The position numbers were made by a program, and so were the translations under genes. A stretch of DNA of 64,000 nt from Rhizobium sp. Root708 (GTDB taxonomy: Bacteria; Pseudomonadota; Alphaproteobacteria; Rhizobiales; Rhizobiaceae): contig NZ_LMHV01000012.1 in assembly GCF_001429725.1 (NCBI RefSeq), positions 248,875 through 312,874 of the forward strand. The letters are read 5' to 3'. Each line of letters starts with the position of its first letter. Position 1 is the first letter of the stretch. Shown one piece after another: positions 58,193 through 64,000 of this stretch. The notes beneath the pieces were generated by a model, which saw only the letters and a program-made list of their open reading frames with translations, had not been told where the DNA came from and ran no database searches.

Positions 58193-59215
58193 TTAAACGC
58201 GTACGGCTTCCGCACCGAGCGGTGGTGCGACGAGCGTGAAATTATCGAATTCCGGAAAGATCGAATCCGCAATGGCCGGGGAAAGAAGTTTCATGTTGCG
58301 CTCAAGGCTCGATGCCCTGGCGGTGCCGATCAGCACCGATGAAACAAGCGGATCGCGCAGGGCAAACTGCAGGGCGGGCGCGGCGAGCGGAACGCCATGC
58401 TTGCTGGCGACGGCCTCCATCTGCCCGACCTTGGCAAGCACATCGTCATTGGCCGGCATGTAGTCGAAGTGCGAGCCGGGCACCGGCCCGGTGGCCAGGA
58501 TGCCGGAATTGAACACGCCGCCAACCACCAGCGACGTGCCCTTGCGGCGGCAAAGCGGCAGCAGCTCGGCAACTGCCGTGCGGTCGAGCAGCGTGTAGCG
58601 GCCGGCCAGCAGAATGCAGTCGATGTCGGCGTTGGTCATCACGTCGATGCAGACGGGAACCTCGTTGACGCCAAGCCCGAACGCCTTGATCGCTCCCGAG
58701 GATTTCAGTTCCTCAAGCGCCCGGATGCCGGAGTCCAGGAAATGCCGGAGGTGAACGGCGTTTCTTTCGGCGCCGTGCGTGTAGCCGCCGAGATCGTGGA
58801 CATAGAGGATGTCGATCCTGTTCAGACCGAGGCGCGCATAGCTGAATTCGACCGAGCGCATGATGCCGTCATACGAATAGTCGTAGTCGGCGTCGAAGGA
58901 GAGCGGATCGACATAGCTGTAATCAGGTACGGTCCCCGTCGGCACCGGGCGCAGTAGCCGCCCGACCTTCGTCGAAAGCACCCATTCTGTCTCCGGCTTG
59001 CCGCGCAGGAAGTCGCCGACGTGGCGTTCGCCCAAGCCGAGGCCGTACCACGGCGCGACATCGAAATAGCGGATGCCGGCGTCCCAGGCGGCCGAAAGGG
59101 TTTCCATCGCCTGCTCGCGGGGGCATGCCCGGTAAAGGCCGCCGAGTGCAGCTGCACCGAAGCTTACTTCGCTCACTTCGAGCCCGGTCTGGCCGATCCT
59201 CCTCGTCTTCATCAT
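58193..59215 (-). CDS. Aldo/keto reductase, probable aldose 1-dehydrogenase (L-fucose dehydrogenase type)
   Basis: A 340-aa AKR with the catalytic tetrad Asp52, Tyr57 (APWYGLG), Lys83 (STKVGR) and His140 (LYVHDLG). It belongs with the D-threo-aldose/L-fucose 1-dehydrogenase group, which oxidises the sugar to an aldonolactone. It lies 31 nt after the UxaA-type gene and 10 nt before fucU, forming one operon. No lactonase gene is present, so lactone opening is either spontaneous or encoded elsewhere. Confidence 0.88.
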   Translation of the reverse strand: MMKTRRIGQTGLEVSEVSFGAAALGGLYRACPREQAMETLSAAWDAGIRYFDVAPWYGLGLGERHVGDFLRGKPETEWVLSTKVGRLLRPVPTGTVPDYSYVDPLSFDADYDYSYDGIMRSVEFSYARLGLNRIDILYVHDLGGYTHGAERNAVHLRHFLDSGIRALEELKSSGAIKAFGLGVNEVPVCIDVMTNADIDCILLAGRYTLLDRTAVAELLPLCRRKGTSLVVGGVFNSGILATGPVPGSHFDYMPANDDVLAKVGQMEAVASKHGVPLAAPALQFALRDPLVSSVLIGTARASSLERNMKLLSPAIADSIFPEFDNFTLVAPPLGAEAVRV

Positions 59216-59246
59216 TCCTCCTCTGAAGACCCTATCCGCAGTTGAT

Positions 59247-60752
59247 CTAGAGCGTTGCTCCGAGATGCCACGGCACGAATTCGTTATCGCCGTAGCCGAA
59301 CTCTTCGCTCTTGGTTTTCTTGCCCGAAGCCGTGTCGATGATCAGATCGAAAATCTCGCGGCCCTTGGCGCTGATCGAAATGTCCCCGGTGGCGATCGTG
59401 CCGCAGTCGATATCCATGTCTTCTTCCATGGAAGCATAGAGCGCCGAATTGCTCGATAGCTTGATCGACGGCGCCGGGCGGCAGCCGAAGCAACTACCAC
59501 GACCGGTGGTGAACGCGATCATGTTCGCGCCGCCAGCCACCTGGCCGGTTGCCGAAACCGGATCGTAGCCGGGCGTATCCATGAAAACGAGGCCGGGAGC
59601 CGTGACGCGCTCGGCGTAGCCATAGACCGCCGTCAGAGGCGAACGGCCGCCCTTTGCGACGGCGCCCAGCGATTTCTCGAGAATGGTCGTCAAGCCGCCG
59701 CGCTTGTTGCCGGGCGATGGATTGTTGTCAAGCGAAGCGCCGTGCATGGCGACATACTTCTCCCACCACGCGATCTTCTCGTCGAGCTTCCTCGCAACGT
59801 CGTCGCTGACGGCGCGGCTGCGCAGAAGATGTTCGGCGCCGTAAATCTCCGAGGTCTCGGAGAGGATCGCCGTGCCGCCGGCCGCGGCCAGAAGATCCGC
59901 CGCAATCCCGAGTGCGGGATTGGCGGTGATGCCGGAGAAACCATCGGAACCACCGCATTGCAAGCCGATGATGATATCGCCGATCGGAAGTGCGACGCGC
60001 CGCTCCTTGCCGACATCGGCTGCGATCTCCCGCAGCATGCCCATGGCCCGCTCGACAGCGCGCCGCGAGCCGCCGGCATCCTGGATGTTGAAGTGGCGTT
60101 TCGAGTTGCCTGCGCCGCTCTGGCCGTACAGCGTCAACTGGTTCACTTCGCAGCCAAGACCGATCATCAGCACGCCGCCGAAATTGACGTGGCGCGTATA
60201 GCCGGCGAGCGTGCGGTGCAGAACCGACATGCCATCGCCGGTCGAGCTCATGCCGCAGCCTTGGTCGTGCACGATCGGAACGAAGCCGTCGATGCCCTCG
60301 TAATGAGGCAGGATCGTGCGGTTCGCCTCGTCGGCGATGGCACGACAGACGGTGGTGGAACAGTTCACGCTGGCAATGATGCCGATATAGTTGCGGGTCG
60401 CCACACGCCCGTCGGCGCGCTTGTAGCCCATGAAGGTGCGCGCCTTGTCAGCGGCGCTGGCTTCCTCGGGCGCCGCGTTGGCGGTGGCCGCAAGGCGATC
60501 GTTTTCGAAGTGCAGATTGTGGCTGTGAACGTGATCGCCAGCTTTGACGTCAGCCGTGGTGCGCCCGATCGCCTGGCCGTATTTCACGACTGGCTGCCCA
60601 AGCTCGATGTCTGCGAGCGCGATCTTGTGGCCGGGGTCGATCTTCTCGCGCGTTTCAACTCCGGCAACCATCGCTCCTGCGGGAATGGCAGCCGTCGCGA
60701 CCGCGACATTGTCTCCGGCCGACAGGATGATCCAAGGGTCCTTGTTCAACAA
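59247..60752 (-). CDS. UxaA/GarD-family sugar-acid dehydratase
   Basis: A 501-aa altronate/galactarate dehydratase-family protein. An N-terminal SAF domain (about 1-90) precedes the catalytic domain with cysteine-rich motifs DQGCGMSSTGDG, GLGCEVNQ, GLQCGGSDGFSG and GRGSCFGCRPAPSIKLSSN, likely ligands for iron. It removes water from an aldonate to give a 2-keto-3-deoxy acid. The start is uncertain: TTG 60752 with GGGAG upstream gives a normal length. An ATG at 60824 would add 24 residues and run through the shared operator, so it is disfavoured. The substrate is unknown. Confidence 0.88.
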   Translation of the reverse strand: MLNKDPWIILSAGDNVAVATAAIPAGAMVAGVETREKIDPGHKIALADIELGQPVVKYGQAIGRTTADVKAGDHVHSHNLHFENDRLAATANAAPEEASAADKARTFMGYKRADGRVATRNYIGIIASVNCSTTVCRAIADEANRTILPHYEGIDGFVPIVHDQGCGMSSTGDGMSVLHRTLAGYTRHVNFGGVLMIGLGCEVNQLTLYGQSGAGNSKRHFNIQDAGGSRRAVERAMGMLREIAADVGKERRVALPIGDIIIGLQCGGSDGFSGITANPALGIAADLLAAAGGTAILSETSEIYGAEHLLRSRAVSDDVARKLDEKIAWWEKYVAMHGASLDNNPSPGNKRGGLTTILEKSLGAVAKGGRSPLTAVYGYAERVTAPGLVFMDTPGYDPVSATGQVAGGANMIAFTTGRGSCFGCRPAPSIKLSSNSALYASMEEDMDIDCGTIATGDISISAKGREIFDLIIDTASGKKTKSEEFGYGDNEFVPWHLGATL

Positions 60753-60805
60753 TTTTCTCCCTAGGGAAGCACCCGCTGCCTCGGCGAATGCGCATTGATT
60801 TTGTT

Positions 60806-60826
60806 TTTTATCTACAATAAACATTT
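60806..60826. promoter_or_regulatory. Shared operator motif, copy 2 (between dehydratase and regulator)
   Basis: TTTTATC-N7-AACATTT, the same 21-bp pattern as at 57506-57526, lies between the divergent dehydratase and GntR genes. It includes TTTAT-N5-ATAAA. It fits autoregulation and control of the catabolic operon. Confidence 0.6.
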
Positions 60827-60953
60827 TCAAGTCAACGGGGTTCTTGATCCTGTGGACGAGGGAGGCAAACAGCCGCAGGCGGTCCGGAATTACGATAAGG
60901 ATTGCCGCGAAATACGCTTCTGCCATGCGGCGGAGCAGGAGGGCGGGGCGCGC

Positions 60954-61865
60954 ATGGCAAGGCAAAACACGGTCTTCAAGGAAGCCTACAACCGCTATGT
61001 GGCGACGTTGCGGACCGATGAGGCCCTGCCGTCGGAACCCGAGATCGCAAGCCAGCTTGGGATCAGCCGCAGCACCGCGCGCGCCATTCTTGGACGCCTC
61101 AGCGAGGAGGGCATCATCCGCTGGAACAAGCGCCAGAAGATCGTACTTCGTGATCCATCGCGTGATGATTTCTTCCCGTCGGAAGAAACGGATTCACTGC
61201 ATGACATCATCGAGCGCAGCTTCATGCAGCGCATTCTCTCTGATGATGCAGCGCCCGGCATGCAGATCAACGAGCTCGAACTTGCGCGCGAAATCGGCAC
61301 GGGAACCACGAGCGTCCGCGAATTTCTGATCCGCTTCTCGCGCTTCGGCCTGATTGAGAAGCGGCCGAACAGCCACTGGATATTGAAGGGCTTCACCCGC
61401 GAATTCGCGCTTGAGCTCGCCGATGTCAGGGAGATGTTCGAGCTGCATTCGGCCGCCGAGTTCGGCAGGCTGCCCGCCGATAACGAAGCCTGGGAGGCGC
61501 TTGCAAGGATCAAGGACGACCACCGGGCGATGCTTGTCGATTTCGACAACCGCTACAAGGCGTTCTCGGCACTGGACGAGCGCTTCCATCTTTTGATCCA
61601 CGGGGCATCGAGAAACCGCTTCATTGCCGATTTCTATGATGCGATCGCCATCATCTTCCACTATCACTATCAGTGGAACAAGGCCTTTGCCCGGGAACGG
61701 AACGAGCGCGCCATCCACGAACACCTCGATTATATCGCGGCACTTGAGGCGCGCGATCCAGCGGCGATCGAGCGTGCATGCCGGCTGCATCTGCGCTCCG
61801 CACGCCAGACACTCCTGCAGTCGCTGCCGCAGTCCATGTCGGACGCCGAGGCCCGCACGGCCTGA
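60954..61865 (+). CDS. GntR/FCD-family regulator with two winged-helix domains
   Basis: A 303-aa regulator, about 60-70 residues longer than a normal FadR-type protein. A first winged helix spans about 1-70 (LPSEPEIASQLGISRSTARA), a second about 95-155 (NELELAREIGTGTTSVREFL), and an FCD ligand/metal domain about 155-290 (ERFHLLIHGASRNRFIADF, HEHLDYIAALEARD). From ATG 60954 AGGAGGG lies upstream. It is divergent from the dehydratase operon and probably controls both operons of the locus through the TTTTATC-N7-AACATTT motif. Confidence 0.88.
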   Translation: MARQNTVFKEAYNRYVATLRTDEALPSEPEIASQLGISRSTARAILGRLSEEGIIRWNKRQKIVLRDPSRDDFFPSEETDSLHDIIERSFMQRILSDDAAPGMQINELELAREIGTGTTSVREFLIRFSRFGLIEKRPNSHWILKGFTREFALELADVREMFELHSAAEFGRLPADNEAWEALARIKDDHRAMLVDFDNRYKAFSALDERFHLLIHGASRNRFIADFYDAIAIIFHYHYQWNKAFARERNERAIHEHLDYIAALEARDPAAIERACRLHLRSARQTLLQSLPQSMSDAEARTA

Positions 61866-62044
61866 ACGGCCGAACATTTTCCAAGCGCCGAAATAACTGC
61901 CAAAAGTTGTGAGAGATCATCAGATTTATCCGATGGACTCTACTCTTTGTTAACCAAGGCTTTTCTATTTTGACAGCTATAGGCTGCATGAGGCGCCGAA
62001 GTTCTCGCCACGAATAAATCTCCGGTTTTATCTTCAGGATCTTC

Positions 62045-63010
62045 ATGACTTCCATAGTCACGAACACGTCTGCAGCGAACGCGCTTCAGACGCTTCGATC
62101 GCTCAACTCTGGACTGCATCAGACGCAGGGCCGGGTATCGTCAGGCCTCCGCGTCGAACGCGCCGCCGACAACGCCGCCTATTGGTCGATCGCAACGACG
62201 ATGCGTTCCGACAACAAGGCCCTTTCGGCGGTCAGCGATGCCTTGGGGCTTGGTGCGGCAACGGTGGATACCGCCTATTCGGCGATGTCGCAGGCAATTG
62301 ACGTGATGTCCGAGATCAAGGCTAGGTTCGTTGCCGCGACAGAGGCGGGCGTCGACAAGACGAAGATCAACGAGGAGCTCGATCAGCTGAAGGCGCAACT
62401 GCGCAGCACCGCGGAATCGGCGTCCTTTTCCGGCCAGAACTGGCTCTACATGAATTCGCCTGAAGACAACGTCGATCGGTCGGTCACCTCGGGCTTCACC
62501 CGCGACGCGGACGGCAGCGTGTCGCTCCAGAGCCTGACCTACAGCCTCTATTCCGATTGGGATACGCCGGACGTCTCGTTCCTGGTCGATGATGAAAGCG
62601 GCGATGCCGGCATTGTTACCAACTCCGCCTATGCCGACAGTCTGGGGACCGCCAGTGACTGGGTGCTGTTTAACGGAGAGCGCCATCAGGTCCACCGCGA
62701 GATGGTTCTGACGGATGCGACGACGACCGACGAGATCCAGGAGATGCTGCAGGTAACGGAGACGATGACAGCAAAGATGACCGAGGTCGGTTCCCGCCTG
62801 GGCTCGCTCTCGAAAGGCATTGCGATGCAACAGGCCTTCGCATCCAATCTTCGGGATTCGATTTCATCCGGCATCGGACGTCTCGTTGATGCCGATATGG
62901 AAACAGAATCCAGCAAGCTGGCCGCACTTCAGACTCAACAGCAGCTCGCAACCCAATCGCTATCGATCGCAAACCGTGCGCCGCAGAACATTCTCAGCCT
63001 TTTTCAATAG
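62045..63010 (+). CDS. Isolated flagellin
   Basis: A 321-aa flagellin. The N-terminal D0/D1 region (NTSAANALQTLRSLNSGL, SSGLRVERAADNAAYW) and the C-terminal region (ALQTQQQLATQSLSIANRA, ILSLFQ) are well kept, so it should polymerise. The central part (about 140-230) is acidic and divergent. It stands alone, far from any flagellar cluster in this window, like the minor flagellins of R. leguminosarum encoded away from flaABCD. A recognisable flagellar promoter was not identified. Confidence 0.93.
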   Translation: MTSIVTNTSAANALQTLRSLNSGLHQTQGRVSSGLRVERAADNAAYWSIATTMRSDNKALSAVSDALGLGAATVDTAYSAMSQAIDVMSEIKARFVAATEAGVDKTKINEELDQLKAQLRSTAESASFSGQNWLYMNSPEDNVDRSVTSGFTRDADGSVSLQSLTYSLYSDWDTPDVSFLVDDESGDAGIVTNSAYADSLGTASDWVLFNGERHQVHREMVLTDATTTDEIQEMLQVTETMTAKMTEVGSRLGSLSKGIAMQQAFASNLRDSISSGIGRLVDADMETESSKLAALQTQQQLATQSLSIANRAPQNILSLFQ

Positions 63011-63093
63011 GGAATGATTTCAGGCTGAAGTATGCGGATTCACGAAATCCGAACTGACCTCGAGCTATTTTTGGGATGACCTGAGAGAAAGAA

Positions 63094-63169
63094 TGGTGCC
63101 GCTTGCAGGACTCGAACCTGCGACCCCATCATTACGAATGATGTGCTCTACCACCTGAGCTAAAGCGGC
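63094..63169 (-). tRNA. tRNA-Thr (anticodon CGT)
   Basis: A full cloverleaf on the minus strand with acceptor GCCGCTT/AAGCGGC, anticodon stem CATCA/TGATG and loop TTCGTAA giving anticodon CGT, T loop GTTCGAGTC, and encoded CCA. Confidence 0.97.
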
Positions 63170-63296
63170 AACTTGCGAGAGGAACTATCCGGCCCGCGAT
63201 TTGCATGGCGCTGATACAGGCATTGTTTGCAGATTTCAAGCGCCCTGTCGCGTCTTTGGAAAAAAAGAGTGATGCTGTGGAGAGCAGCGCTCGTTC

Positions 63297-64000
63297 TCAG
63301 GCCAAGAGACGCGCACGGGCGCCATTATACTCCGTCTTGAGGCGATCGACGAGGGCGGCGACGGGTTCGACGGCCTTGATGGCGGAGATGCCTTGGCCGC
63401 TGCCCCAGATGTCCTTCCAGGCTTTCGCGCCGCCGACGGCCTGCTCGAAGTTCATTTTCGAAGGGTCGGCGGCGGGCAGGTTATCAGGATCGAGGCCGAC
63501 TGCCGTGATCGAGGGCTTGAGGTAATTGCCATGCACTCCGGTAAAATAGTTGGAATAGACGACGTCACCGGCCGCGCCTTCGACGATCGCCTGCTTGTAA
63601 GCCTCGGATGCACGCGCTTCGGTGGTGGCGATGAAGGGAGTGCCGATATAGGCCATGTCGGCACCCATTGCCTGCGCCGCGAGGATCGCACCGCCATTGG
63701 CGATCGCGCCCGCGAGCAGCAACGGCCCGTCGAACCACTCGCGAATTTCCTGCACCAGGGCAAACGGCGACAGCGTTCCGGCATGGCCGCCAGCACCGGC
63801 CGCGACGGCGATCAATCCGTCGGCACCCTTGCGAATGGCCGAGTTGGCATGGCGGTTGTTGATGACATCGTGAAGAACGATACCGCCGTAGGAATGCACC
63901 GCAGCATTCACCTCGGGGACCGCGCCGAGCGACGAAATCACGATCGGTACCTTGTATTTCACACAGAGGCCGAGATCATGTTCCAGCCGCTTGTTGGACA
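63297..64000 (-). CDS. Nitronate monooxygenase (partial, C-terminal part)
   Basis: At least 234 residues of a nitronate monooxygenase/2-nitropropane dioxygenase-family TIM barrel. These flavin enzymes oxidise toxic propionate-3-nitronate and related compounds. Visible are the catalytic-His motif AGAGGHAGTLSPFAL, the FMN-phosphate region LLAGAIANGGAILAAQAMGA, and TPFIATTEARASEAYK. The frame is open through the right edge (SNKRLEHDLGLCVKYK precedes the VPIVIS segment), so the N-terminus lies outside the window. A GTG at 63962 is internal, not a start. Confidence 0.9.
   Translation of the reverse strand, partial: SNKRLEHDLGLCVKYKVPIVISSLGAVPEVNAAVHSYGGIVLHDVINNRHANSAIRKGADGLIAVAAGAGGHAGTLSPFALVQEIREWFDGPLLLAGAIANGGAILAAQAMGADMAYIGTPFIATTEARASEAYKQAIVEGAAGDVVYSNYFTGVHGNYLKPSITAVGLDPDNLPAADPSKMNFEQAVGGAKAWKDIWGSGQGISAIKAVEPVAALVDRLKTEYNGARARLLA

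Noticed and set aside
60753-60824. An N-terminal extension of the UxaA-type dehydratase from ATG 60824.
   Set aside because: It would translate the shared operator region into an atypical sequence; the TTG at 60752 has a better ribosome site and gives a normal family length.

Overview
The window looks like a chromosomal segment of a fast-growing rhizobium (Rhizobium, or the nearby Agrobacterium/Sinorhizobium lineage). It is GC-rich, and almost every product reads like an alphaproteobacterial core protein. Rhizobial markers are the frcR/frcBCAK fructose transporter, a yidC-rnpA-rpmH block without dnaA, dapD/dapE, a globin-coupled chemoreceptor, and an alpha-r14/NfeR1-like small RNA. There is no phage, insertion sequence, integrase, CRISPR array or conjugation gene. 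This is ordinary chromosome with a few accessory modules.

Layout. 1-11.9 kb: cytoplasmic globin chemoreceptor; def-fmt-truA-arsC (formyl-methionine and tRNA processing plus an arsenate reductase); a convergent dapE-membrane protein pair; dapD; a LOG-family protein; an EF-hand exported protein; a pyrimidine 5'-nucleotidase; ada coupled to a PEP-mutase/isocitrate-lyase-family gene. 11.9-18.2 kb: argB, then an ECF sigma / RskA-type anti-sigma / fasciclin module on the opposite strand, then the core block engB-yidC-rnpA-rpmH. 18.4-23.4 kb: membrane chemoreceptor with a CheR-docking tail, orphan histidine kinase, tRNA-Arg(ACG), two small exported proteins. 23.4-24 kb: gene-poor stretch holding a three-hairpin sRNA whose loops all carry the anti-Shine-Dalgarno sequence CCTCCTCCC. 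24-30.7 kb: a proline-racemase-superfamily enzyme; frcR with a RbsD/FucU mutarotase; divergent frcBCAK. 30.8-40.4 kb: pyrC, two diguanylate cyclases, VOC protein, divergent DUF1772/TetR pair with a palindromic operator, MgtC/DUF4010 membrane protein, pyrE-frk, alpha/beta hydrolase. 40.5-50.8 kb: pgi, fadD with a palindromic operator on its promoter, PRC-barrel protein, small DUF4189-like protein, beta-mannosidase, glyoxalase-type protein, and a YehWXY/OsmF-type osmoprotectant ABC transporter. 52-62 kb: cutC, then a sugar-catabolism locus (zinc dehydrogenase, ABC permease, ATPase, binding protein, FucU mutarotase, aldo/keto reductase, UxaA-type dehydratase) with a divergent tandem-winged-helix GntR/FCD regulator. 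62-64 kb: an isolated flagellin, tRNA-Thr(CGT), and the C-terminal part of a nitronate monooxygenase running off the edge.

How the genes work together. Fructose enters through FrcBCA, is phosphorylated by fructokinase (frk) and feeds Pgi. The 52-62 kb locus probably imports and oxidises a 6-deoxy- or related aldose: mutarotation by FucU, C1 oxidation by the aldo/keto reductase, acid dehydration by the UxaA-type enzyme, and a further oxidation by the zinc dehydrogenase. A 21-bp motif (TTTTATC-N7-AACATTT) occurs in the promoter region of the transport operon and again between the dehydratase and the regulator, which suggests one regulator controls both. Three separate ABC operons carry a strong hairpin directly after the binding-protein gene, as expected for differential expression.

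The least conventional items are the anti-SD sRNA, the shared operator with its double-winged-helix regulator, the SigK/RskA/fasciclin-like module interrupting the engB-argB core block, and the Ser/Cys active site of the proline-racemase homologue. No wholly unprecedented system was found. All functions come from reading the sequence alone; no database search was possible.
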